From NCBI GenBank assembly GCA_023394955.1, contig JAEWZY010000042.1, positions 1 to 13,921 of the forward strand: a stretch of DNA of 13,921 nucleotides, read 5' to 3'. A model generated the notes under the pieces. The model did not search any database. It had not been told where the DNA came from and saw nothing but the letters and a program-made list of their open reading frames with translations. The position numbers and the translations under genes were made by a program. How positions within the stretch are numbered: the stretch's first letter is position 1; every line of letters starts with the position of its first letter. The stretch is from Bacillota bacterium (lineage in GTDB: Bacteria > Bacillota > UBA4882 > UBA8346). Below are positions 7,330-13,921 of the stretch, piece after piece.

Positions 7330-7367
7330 AAAAAGGACTGATTTCTGCCCAATACAGAATTCAGTCC
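7330..7367 (-). terminator. Rho-independent terminator of the sensor operon
   Basis: On the minus strand GGACTGAATTCTG (7367-7355) pairs with CAGAAATCAGTCC (7347-7335) except for one A-A mismatch, around a 7-base loop. TTTTTAATA follows. It lies 84 bases after the xylF-like stop and separates that operon from chvE. Confidence 0.9.
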
Positions 7368-7450
7368 CAAAGTTGATTAATAGAGTTCATTTGAGTTTCT
7401 GAATTTACTTCAAATGACCCCAGTGTTATCCCGGAAAAATTTCAACTTTA

Positions 7451-8533
7451 TCAAAGTGAACCATTTAAGAAATTGTACTTCTTTCCAAAATGTGAAATAT
7501 TCAAATAAATGTCATCCTTACGATGAAACCCGTCTTGGATAACAATCTCCATGTTCTCCTTATTAATAGGGATTGGATTGATAATTTCCGATTTTATAAA
7601 ATGTTTGCCGTTGAAGATCGGGGGGCCGTTTGTTTTAACATCCTTATTCGCAACTAAAGCCATGGCGATATCAGCGGTTTGATAGGCTAATTTACGAATC
7701 GGTTTATATACCGTCATCAAAAGGGTGCCTTCAACAATCCGCTGACATCCGGAAAGATCGGCGTCATGCCCTGCGACCATTACTTTACCTGCAATCCGCC
7801 ACTCGGATAAAGCTTCGATCACGGCGCTGGCAAGACTATCATTAGCGGCAACAACCGCGTCGAATTTTTTACCTTGTTTCAGCAAGGCTTGAATATACTG
7901 ATAAGCAGCTTCGGGACTCCAATCTTCCGCCCAAGCCTCAAAAACAATTTTTATCTTGCCGTCTTCCAGGTAGGGATTGAGAACATTTTTATATCCCTGG
8001 TTAAACATGTAACAATTATTATCAGTAGGCGCCCCGTTAATAATCACATAGTTTCCGGTCGGAACTTTGTCTACCAGGTATTCGGCCATGAACTCTCCGA
8101 CTTTATAGTTATCGAAAGAGATATAAAGGTCGATATCGGCATTGCGAACCAAACGGTCATAGGAGATGACCTTGATCCCGGCCTTTTTGGCCAATTGGGC
8201 CACTGAAGCGGCTTCATTAAGGTCATGGGGAACAATAATTAACAGATCGATTTTTTGACTAATAAGGTACTCAACTTGTTGCAATTGTTTTTGCTGTTCG
8301 TTATTGGCGTTTTGGACCAAAAGTTCGCCACCTAATTGGTTGATTCGCTCCTTTAGATAATCCCGATCCCGCCGCCATCTTTCTTCTTGCAAAGTTGCCA
8401 TGGCCAAACCGATTTTAATCGGTTGATAATTCTGAGTTTTTTTGTCGGTAGTTTTATATCCGAAAATACAACCACTGGTTGGGAAGGAACAGAGAATTAA
8501 GACGCTAAATAATAATAAATGGCTAATCTTCAT
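7451..8533 (-). CDS. xylF: XylF-like sugar-binding lipoprotein
   Basis: This 360-residue extracytoplasmic sugar-binding protein of the Peripla_BP_4 family is closest by eye to D-xylose-binding XylF. Landmarks are IGLAMATLQEERWRRDRD, VQNANNEQQ, IIVPHD, VISYDRLVRNADIDLYISFDN, GAPTDNNCYMF, VVAANDS, VAGHDADLSG, MTVYKPI and a GFHRKDDIY end; all correspond to XylF positions. A signal peptide ends at Cys22 (PTSGC), so it is probably a lipoprotein, though T at -3 is atypical. ATG 8533 overlaps the regulator stop by 11 bases, with GAGGGGG about 10 bases upstream. It is the last gene of the sensor operon and has no xylG or xylH beside it. It may feed MmsA/MmsB or act in sensing. Pentose specificity is inferred from similarity only. 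Confidence 0.9.
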   Translation of the reverse strand: MKISHLLLFSVLILCSFPTSGCIFGYKTTDKKTQNYQPIKIGLAMATLQEERWRRDRDYLKERINQLGGELLVQNANNEQQKQLQQVEYLISQKIDLLIIVPHDLNEAASVAQLAKKAGIKVISYDRLVRNADIDLYISFDNYKVGEFMAEYLVDKVPTGNYVIINGAPTDNNCYMFNQGYKNVLNPYLEDGKIKIVFEAWAEDWSPEAAYQYIQALLKQGKKFDAVVAANDSLASAVIEALSEWRIAGKVMVAGHDADLSGCQRIVEGTLLMTVYKPIRKLAYQTADIAMALVANKDVKTNGPPIFNGKHFIKSEIINPIPINKENMEIVIQDGFHRKDDIYLNISHFGKKYNFLNGSL

Positions 8534-10160
8534 TTTCCTTATTCCCCCTCTCTTTTTGTACCAGCTTTCCACGGTATTCCGAAGGAGATGCTTGATAATA
8601 CTTCCGAAAAATTCTGCTAAAATAATTTGGATCGTTATATCCCAATGCAAAACAACATTCTTTGACTGATAAACCCTGAGCCAGTAATTTGACAGCCTTT
8701 TCCAGGCGAACTTTGGTTAGATATTCGGTAAAACCAACTCCCAGCTCTTCACGGAACAAACGACAAAAGTAAAACGGGCTAATCGAGACCGAGCGCGCTA
8801 GTTCCTCAAGGGTCAAATTTTGATGGTAATTGTGATCGATTATTTCTTTTGCCTTCAAAATTGTAGCCTTGATATGAAAATCAAGACTTTTCCGGACATA
8901 ATCGGTTAAGTCCAGGATTCGGAGTTTAATCTCATCGAAAAGATCCTGCAAATCTTTTGAACTATCAAGTATTTTCAATAATTCTTGATAACCGAGGGGA
9001 AAATGTTCGGAAAAATCCTTACTTTTCACCGCATTTTTACTAACGCGGTAAGCGGATATTGTTAATTCCAATAGATAACACAAGAGCCGATCCCATTCGA
9101 GACCGCTTTTAACGGTAAATTTAGAACTTAAATCCTGACATAAGATCTCCACCCGTTTCAAATGCCCGAAACGAACCCCTTCCAAAATCTCTTCCATGTA
9201 TCGTTCAAGTTCGGATTCCCAGCTATATTGGGGATGATATTCCATATCACAGAAGTAACAAATATCGCTTTGGGTATATGATTCCAATGCTTGTAAAGCC
9301 TCATAATAAGATTTACGATATTCCAAAGAATGAGTATAAACGGAACCGACCCCAACTCGAAATTTTACCGGATGTTTGTAAGTATCTAGACGTTGTGTAA
9401 TCTTAAGGAGATACCATTCTTGGAGTTCCCGTATTTCATGATGATTAAAATTAATATAATTGGTAACCGGAATAAAAATAATGATTGGATTGGTTTTAAT
9501 CAAACCGATGAAACAAGGGAATAGATGATGAATTTCTTCCGCTAAAGCAGCAATTCTCGATCTGCTTTGGTATTGAAACTCAACGTTGCCATCTATCGAA
9601 TCTATTTCAGTCAAATAAGAAACGGCGATGAAAAATCCGGCTTGAAATTGGACGCCCAATAGTTCTTGATATTCCATACAGCCTGTTTCATCAATACCTT
9701 TAATCAAAGCATGTATTAATTCGTTTTCAATTATCGGTAACGATTTTTGATATTTTTCCCGGATTTTCAGTTCCTCTAACCGGGAAAATTGTCTTTTCTC
9801 TATATGATGCTGAACTTTACGGATTATTTCCATAATCCGCGTTTTGCTAATTGGTTTTAACAGGTATTCAAAAACATCGCTTTTAATCGCTTCTTGGGCA
9901 TAATTAAAATTATCGTAAGCTGATAATATTACTAAAACCACATGCCGATCAAGACGCCTAATTTCAATTAAAGCTTCCAATCCGTTTATTCCCGGCATTT
10001 TTATATCCATCATTACCAAATCCGGGTGAAAGGTTTGAACTTTTTCAATGGCTTCTCTTCCGGTACGGGCGGTTTCAAGCAAAATACCGGTTTCTTGATC
10101 AAGAATCCGGTGAATGGAGTCCAGCATGACTTGTTCATCATCAACTACCAGTATTTTCAT
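8523..10160 (-). CDS. YesN-type response regulator with AraC-family DNA-binding domain
   Basis: This 545-residue cytoplasmic transcription regulator is the partner of the kinase encoded just upstream. The receiver domain at 1-120 has the acidic pair D7/D8, phosphoacceptor D52 (MMDIKMPG), S80 and K102 (LLKP). A long middle region (about 130-435) has no motif I recognise, as is usual in YesN proteins. The last about 105 residues form two helix-turn-helix motifs of the AraC type, with LTLEELARSVSISPFYFCRLF and the signature GYNDPNYFSRIFRKYYQASPSEYR. ATG 10160 is chosen because GGAGG is 6-7 bases upstream; the in-frame GTG at 10166 abuts that site. It overlaps the kinase gene by 20 bases. The likely targets are its own operon and the chvE operon. 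Confidence 0.95.
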   Translation of the reverse strand: MKILVVDDEQVMLDSIHRILDQETGILLETARTGREAIEKVQTFHPDLVMMDIKMPGINGLEALIEIRRLDRHVVLVILSAYDNFNYAQEAIKSDVFEYLLKPISKTRIMEIIRKVQHHIEKRQFSRLEELKIREKYQKSLPIIENELIHALIKGIDETGCMEYQELLGVQFQAGFFIAVSYLTEIDSIDGNVEFQYQSRSRIAALAEEIHHLFPCFIGLIKTNPIIIFIPVTNYINFNHHEIRELQEWYLLKITQRLDTYKHPVKFRVGVGSVYTHSLEYRKSYYEALQALESYTQSDICYFCDMEYHPQYSWESELERYMEEILEGVRFGHLKRVEILCQDLSSKFTVKSGLEWDRLLCYLLELTISAYRVSKNAVKSKDFSEHFPLGYQELLKILDSSKDLQDLFDEIKLRILDLTDYVRKSLDFHIKATILKAKEIIDHNYHQNLTLEELARSVSISPFYFCRLFREELGVGFTEYLTKVRLEKAVKLLAQGLSVKECCFALGYNDPNYFSRIFRKYYQASPSEYRGKLVQKERGNKENED

Positions 10161-11658
10161 TTTCACCCTCCTTTACTGAAACGTTTAAGAAAGGTAATCT
10201 CAGTTCAACCAGAACTCCTCCTTCCGTAACCATATCGATCCGGAGTAAATTTTCGACTTGGAAGAAAAGCCGCAGTCTTTCACGGACGTTATGAAGACCC
10301 AAGCCAGTTGTATGACCGGCGCTACGTTTAGTATCGCGCAAGGATTGCAAGGTTTCCAAATCCATTCCTTTTCCGTTATCCTGGATTTGAATGATAACCA
10401 TGTTATCCAGAGGAAAAGCCCGTACTGTAATAATACCTCCGCTTTCCATATCTTCCACACCATGGACTAAAGCGTTTTCTACGATTGGCTGTAATGTAAG
10501 GAGCGGAAGCTGAAAATCACCTATTAACGGATCAAGCTCAACGATAAACTGAATACGATCCATTCCGTAACGGGCGCTGAGAATAAAGAAATAGGTGTTT
10601 AAATGGTCGATTTCTTCCGCCAAGGTTACCGGGGTGTCAAGCCGTCTTAGATTGTACCGTAATAAGCTGGCGGCTTTGTCAATATAATCGGCGGTTTTAT
10701 CGGCATCTTCGATAATCGCCAACTGAACCCCGGCGTTGAGCATGTTAAAAAGAAAATGAGGGTTTATCTGAGATTGCAAGGCGTGTAACTCCGCCTCTCG
10801 CAAAATATTTTTCATGGTTAAATTTTGCAACTCTTGTTCTTGGAGCCGCTGTGCCAAATTCGATTGCTGCTTAATTTTCTGAATCAGTTTGGCGATATCC
10901 GCCGCCATTTCATTAAAGGCGTTAGTAACCACCCCGACTTCATCATTGGTGGATACCTTTAACGGAGCCACATCGAATTTACCTTTGGAGATGTTTCCGG
11001 CGGCTTCCACTAAGTTCATTAAAGGTTTGGTCAATCGAAAGCTGGTCCAGACCGTAACCAGGACACTAAAGATTAAAGCTACGATTATCAAGATTAATCC
11101 CAAACGCTGAATAAAGACTAAGCGTTTGGAGATTATCAAATATTGCCGACTGTTTTCCTCTAACTGCCGGGTGATTAAGCGATCAATCGCCCAGTTGATA
11201 TTGGTCCCGTAACGAACCACCTCCAAAAACGCCTGAGAGTAAGCTGAACTATCCCGGGCGCGCTTGGCCTGGACCGCAATATCCGCCTGTTGTAGAAAAG
11301 AACGGGTCATGTTCCGGATATTTTCTAAAAGTAAGTAGTTTTCCATCGTAGGCTGAATTACGGCTAGATTAGGATACACCGCGTCCACTTCCTGGCTCTC
11401 GCGGAAATACTCCTGAAGCATAATAAAATTACGGGAGATCAAATACTGTTCCAAGGATGTAACCGTATTATCGACATTGGCGCTGAACTCTTTTAAGATA
11501 ATGTTATTGGTGAGCAAAGTATTGACCCGATTCAAAAGATACCGTTCGCTATAATACGAAAAAAAACCGACTAGGGTAAAAATAGCGATCATCGTTAAAA
11601 AAGAAAATAGCAGTTTACTACGGATGGTCATCGGAATCAGGCGTCGGCTTTTTCTCAT
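10141..11658 (-). CDS. LytS/YesM-type sensor histidine kinase
   Basis: This 505-residue membrane kinase passes the sugar signal to the YesN-type regulator. Membrane segments lie at about 17-36 and 185-205, flanking an extracytoplasmic region of about 150 residues that looks helical and has no obvious small-molecule fold; this suits contact with a binding protein. A HAMP linker follows (about 206-258), then a coiled-coil-like stretch and the His_kinase domain with phosphoacceptor H301 in QINPHFLFN. The ATPase domain has VENALVHG (393-400), DNGKGM (427-432) and TGLGLHNVRER (451-461). The start ATG overlaps the upstream stop as ATGA, with GCGAGG 6 bases upstream. The arrangement matches LytS of the XylFII-LytS-YesN system. 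All catalytic motifs are intact. Confidence 0.95.
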   Translation of the reverse strand: MRKSRRLIPMTIRSKLLFSFLTMIAIFTLVGFFSYYSERYLLNRVNTLLTNNIILKEFSANVDNTVTSLEQYLISRNFIMLQEYFRESQEVDAVYPNLAVIQPTMENYLLLENIRNMTRSFLQQADIAVQAKRARDSSAYSQAFLEVVRYGTNINWAIDRLITRQLEENSRQYLIISKRLVFIQRLGLILIIVALIFSVLVTVWTSFRLTKPLMNLVEAAGNISKGKFDVAPLKVSTNDEVGVVTNAFNEMAADIAKLIQKIKQQSNLAQRLQEQELQNLTMKNILREAELHALQSQINPHFLFNMLNAGVQLAIIEDADKTADYIDKAASLLRYNLRRLDTPVTLAEEIDHLNTYFFILSARYGMDRIQFIVELDPLIGDFQLPLLTLQPIVENALVHGVEDMESGGIITVRAFPLDNMVIIQIQDNGKGMDLETLQSLRDTKRSAGHTTGLGLHNVRERLRLFFQVENLLRIDMVTEGGVLVELRLPFLNVSVKEGENENTGS

Positions 11659-12677
11659 TTGAAGCCTCGCGCAGAATTAACGAAAAAATTATTATAAATT
11701 TTCTCTACATTACCGGCTTCAGCCAGAAATAGCGGTAATGTATGCCTTACCTGGGACCGTTCTTTTTTTAGCCGGAGCAAAGTTGATACTCCCTGAAATC
11801 CGAGTTCGTAAGGGTCATTGGCCCATACGCCCCGGATTACACCTAGTTTAATATAATTCATAATTTCCTTGGTCAAACCGCTGCCGATGATCGTTATTTG
11901 CGAAACTTGATTTAAATCTACCACTACTTTCGCCACACCAAGAGTATCATTAGGATCGGTACAGATTATCGCCTGGATTTCCGGGTGGTTTTTCAAAATA
12001 AATTGAGTTTGTCCCTCGGCGCTAATGCTCTCGCCTTTTGAATTGACGACAAGTTCCAGGCTGAGGTTGGGGTAATCCTGAATAGCCGCTCGAAAACCTT
12101 TAAGATAATTATTATAACTAATGTCTGAATAATTGGAATTAATTAAAACCGCCGCTTTTACTTTGGTGCGAACAGCTTTATGTAAGGCCTCTCCGCTTTT
12201 ATACCCCAAATCATACATTGAAATGCCGATCTCCGAAAATCGGTTATTCCCCGGGAGGCTGCCTGAGAAAGCAATTACCGGTATTTCTTTAGCGACTGCT
12301 TCGTTGATCAGGTTTCGGAATTCCGGTTTATCCGGAATTGAAATTAACAAACCGTCAACACTGGATAGAACAACCATTTCCAAAAAACGTTCCAGTTCTT
12401 TCAGGTTTAAAAAACGCGAACTGTAATACTCCAAGGCTACATTTTCCAGCCGGGCAATATCGGATGCGCCCAAATACACTTGTTGCCAATAGGTTTCTTC
12501 GGTATTATGGACAATCATGGCGAAATGATAACCGTAATCTCGCAAATTATGGGGGTGGGAGGTTGTGAGGGATTCATTCCATAATAGGTTAGGGATTTTA
12601 ATTATAAAAATAATTAATCCTATCAAAATTAGGAAAATCAGAATAATAAGAGCAGGCATTATCCGATCGATTTTCAT
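11655..12677 (-). CDS. Membrane-anchored periplasmic sugar-binding-like sensor protein
   Basis: This 340-residue protein has one N-terminal membrane segment (about 7-27) without a lipobox Cys, followed by a Peripla_BP_4 fold of the ribose-binding/LuxP kind. Visible family strands are YHFAMIVHNTEETYW, VDGLLISIPDK, IPVIAFSG, IGISMYDLGYKSGEAL, AIICTDPNDTLGVAK and ITIIGSG. It takes the place of XylFII, which in C. beijerinckii binds xylose and contacts LytS. Several pocket positions of XylF/ChvE are changed: the YDR of the hinge strand is FSG, and GQD/GHD is GSG. It may therefore bind a different ligand. It is first in the four-gene operon and overlaps the kinase by 4 bases. ATG 12677 has GGGAG 5 bases upstream, which excludes longer frames. 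The sensor role is inferred from gene order. Confidence 0.88.
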   Translation of the reverse strand: MKIDRIMPALIILIFLILIGLIIFIIKIPNLLWNESLTTSHPHNLRDYGYHFAMIVHNTEETYWQQVYLGASDIARLENVALEYYSSRFLNLKELERFLEMVVLSSVDGLLISIPDKPEFRNLINEAVAKEIPVIAFSGSLPGNNRFSEIGISMYDLGYKSGEALHKAVRTKVKAAVLINSNYSDISYNNYLKGFRAAIQDYPNLSLELVVNSKGESISAEGQTQFILKNHPEIQAIICTDPNDTLGVAKVVVDLNQVSQITIIGSGLTKEIMNYIKLGVIRGVWANDPYELGFQGVSTLLRLKKERSQVRHTLPLFLAEAGNVEKIYNNFFVNSARGFK

Positions 12678-12759
12678 GGTAACTCCCAGGTAAATCATTG
12701 ATAACGAGTCCTCAAACCTATTATTCGTACAAGTTTTTCCAGGTTGATACTCTACCAAA

Positions 12760-12788
12760 AATATATCACATTTCTTTTTTGATTGCAA
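12760..12788 (-). promoter_or_regulatory. Candidate promoter of the sensor operon
   Basis: On the minus strand TTGCAA (12788-12783, 4/6), a 17-base spacer and TATATT (12765-12760, 5/6) are found. TGA directly before the -10 hexamer makes it an extended -10 element. It would give a leader of about 75 bases before the ATG at 12677 and lies just downstream of the PAP2 terminator. I see no clear operator in the leader. Confidence 0.45.
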
Positions 12789-12822
12789 AAATACTAAAAT
12801 ACAAATATTTTTACAGCATAGC

Positions 12823-12848
12823 AAAAGCCACGGTTTTTATCCGTGGCT
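12823..12848 (-). terminator. Terminator-like hairpin after the PAP2 gene
   Basis: AGCCACGG (12848-12841) and CCGTGGCT (12833-12826) form a perfect 8-bp stem around a 7-base loop on the minus strand. The U-run after it is only four bases, so termination may be partial. It lies about 115 bases after the PAP2 stop and 35 bases ahead of the sensor-operon promoter. A smaller hairpin, CCTCC/GGAGG with an 8-base loop, lies at 12887-12904. Confidence 0.6.
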
Positions 12849-12964
12849 GATTAGTTCATAATTATCCCCTAGGCCTTAGGAACAACCCTCCGAAAATCAG
12901 GAGGATGTCAACTGATTATTGCCGGTATTCCATAAGGACGCACAGAACGCTACGGCGGTTGGCG

Positions 12965-13636
12965 TTACTGAGCACGGCTTCCATCTTCCGACTCCTTAAT
13001 CCAACTATTCCCAACGATCATCCATATCCCGACCCAAGCTACTCCCGCCGCCCAACCGGCCAGTACGTCACTGGCATAATGCACTCCCAGATACACTCGG
13101 CTAAGACCTACCAGTACCGGCAAACAAACCAATACTCCGCTCAACCACTTCCGCCCCGAACAAACCTTGGGACTCCGCATAATCATAAATAATAAAAATC
13201 CATAAAACAAAGCCGTCATTAGTGAATGTCCGCTTGGAAAGCTGAAACCGTCGGCCGTACCCAACCAAGGCCGGGGCGGCCGCTCCCTGCCGAAGATCAG
13301 CTTTAATATTTGCATCATTAAAACGCCGCTGATATTCGCTAGATTGAAAACCAATATCTCTCTCCCCTTGTATTTCTTCCTGATCCCTACCGCGGTAATA
13401 GCCAGATCGGCGGTAACGATGAAAGTCATCGAACCCAATAAAGTAATCGCCCGAAACACCCAGGTCAACCAATCCCTACGGATTACAGCCATCCAACCGA
13501 TGATAGTCTCATCCAACCCGGCGACGCCATTGCTTTGGTACCACCAAACCATAGCCAAGAAAGAAACCATACCAAACAACATCAAAAAAACAGGAAATCC
13601 CAGTCGTTTCCTTTTGATAGATTGAGTAAAGCTCAT
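12965..13636 (-). CDS. PAP2-family membrane phosphatase
   Basis: This 223-residue integral membrane protein of the type 2 phosphatidic acid phosphatase family hydrolyses lipid phosphates or diphosphates, for example undecaprenyl pyrophosphate or phosphatidate. All three catalytic motifs are present: K112-x6-R119-P120, P134-S-G-H137, and S179-R180-x5-H186-x3-D190. The two histidines act as proton donor and nucleophile in this family. About five to six membrane segments are visible, the first at about 14-33. The length is normal. ATG 13636 has GAGGTGGG 5 bases upstream. It stands between two terminators, so it is probably transcribed alone, and nothing ties it to the sugar genes. The exact substrate cannot be read from the sequence. 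Confidence 0.93.
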   Translation of the reverse strand: MSFTQSIKRKRLGFPVFLMLFGMVSFLAMVWWYQSNGVAGLDETIIGWMAVIRRDWLTWVFRAITLLGSMTFIVTADLAITAVGIRKKYKGREILVFNLANISGVLMMQILKLIFGRERPPRPWLGTADGFSFPSGHSLMTALFYGFLLFMIMRSPKVCSGRKWLSGVLVCLPVLVGLSRVYLGVHYASDVLAGWAAGVAWVGIWMIVGNSWIKESEDGSRAQ

Positions 13637-13675
13637 TAAAACCCACCTCGTATATTATCCTCAAATTCCCAAACT

Positions 13676-13702
13676 AAAAAAGTAGCCTAACTCAGGCTAC
13701 TT
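13676..13702 (-). terminator. Rho-independent terminator of the barrel-like protein gene
   Basis: AAGTAGCCT (13702-13694) and AGGCTACTT (13688-13680) form a perfect 9-bp stem with loop GAGTT on the minus strand. The U-run extends to 13676. It lies 24 bases after the stop codon at 13727. Confidence 0.92.
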
Positions 13703-13726
13703 AAATAATATCTACAATTACTTTAA

Positions 13727-13921
13727 TTAAAATCTAATCCCGGTAGTGACTATTCCTCCGGTAGCTTCTTTACCGTTAAACTCTTCTTTAACTGCAGCCA
13801 CACCAATGTTTACAGGCCCTAATTTAAACCCCAAACCGGCCGTAAGCGCCAATGGTTCGTCTTTAACGGTATAAGCCCCCAAACGCAGCGCAATGATATT
13901 CCAGAGCGCGGTTTGTTCAAA
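13727..13921 (-). CDS. C-terminal end of a probable outer-membrane beta-barrel-like protein (5' end outside window)
   Basis: The last 64 codons of a gene enter from the right edge and end with TAA at 13729-13727. The fragment alternates hydrophobic and polar residues in short strands joined by tight turns (ALWNIIALRLGAY, LALTAGLGFKLG, VNIGVAAVKEEF, GGIVTTGIRF) and ends in a terminal Phe. This is the C-terminal pattern of BamA-inserted outer-membrane barrels. It resembles the end of TraF-like or PorV-like barrel proteins annotated in diderm bacteria, but I cannot name the family from this piece. A strong terminator follows. If correct, the host has an outer membrane. Confidence 0.6.
   Translation of the reverse strand, partial: FEQTALWNIIALRLGAYTVKDEPLALTAGLGFKLGPVNIGVAAVKEEFNGKEATGGIVTTGIRF

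Noticed and set aside
12905..13192. Plus-strand frame of 95 codons preceded by AGGAGG
   Set aside because: The AGGAGG touches the ATG with no spacing and is one arm of a small inverted repeat. Most of the frame lies antisense to the PAP2 gene, whose catalytic motifs are intact.
1..13921. CRISPR arrays, transposases, tRNA or rRNA genes, phage genes
   Set aside because: None of their signatures was found on either strand. The genes are ordinary for sugar uptake, signalling and the cell envelope.

Overview
The window looks like a chromosomal segment of an anaerobic, fermentative Bacillota-type bacterium with a cell envelope that may have an outer membrane. The evidence is the gene content: a ChvE/MmsA/MmsB sugar importer, a YesM/YesN-type two-component system, Spo0A-like boxes, intrinsic terminators with U-tracts and strong GGAGG ribosome binding sites. 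At the right edge is a fragment that ends like an outer-membrane beta-barrel. A spore-forming or formerly spore-forming diderm Firmicute (Limnochordia/Hydrogenispora-like or Halanaerobiales-like) would fit, but this is inference. Every gene I can support lies on the minus strand, so transcription runs from right to left.

Layout, right to left. (1) 13727-13921: last 64 residues of a beta-barrel-like protein, then a strong terminator. (2) 12965-13636: PAP2-family membrane phosphatase. (3) 7451-12677: a four-gene operon with tight overlaps: membrane-anchored periplasmic sugar-binding-like protein, LytS/YesM-type histidine kinase, YesN/AraC-type response regulator, and XylF-like lipoprotein. It has a candidate promoter at 12760-12788 and a strong terminator at 7330-7367. 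(4) About 435 bases of motif-rich control DNA. (5) 2938-6895: chvE, mmsA and mmsB, a complete monosaccharide ABC importer. (6) 2258-2937: 680 bases without a convincing gene but full of signals. A good promoter sits directly after mmsB and is followed by three hairpins and a terminator, making a candidate RNA of about 230 nt. Beyond it are a terminator/attenuator-like hairpin and two tandem Spo0A-like boxes. (7) 1-2257: N-terminal 752 codons of a large secreted fibronectin-III-rich protein with a duplicated extra domain; its 3' end lies outside the window.

How the genes probably work together. The anchored binding protein senses a sugar outside the membrane and signals through the kinase to the AraC-type regulator, as in the published XylFII-LytS-YesN system of Clostridium beijerinckii. 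The regulator most plausibly controls the adjacent chvE-mmsA-mmsB importer, whose upstream region carries repeated and palindromic motifs. The XylF-like lipoprotein has no permease of its own in the window. It may deliver sugar to MmsAB or take part in sensing. The secreted fibronectin-III protein could act on polysaccharide or in the cell surface and appears to be controlled separately, possibly by Spo0A.
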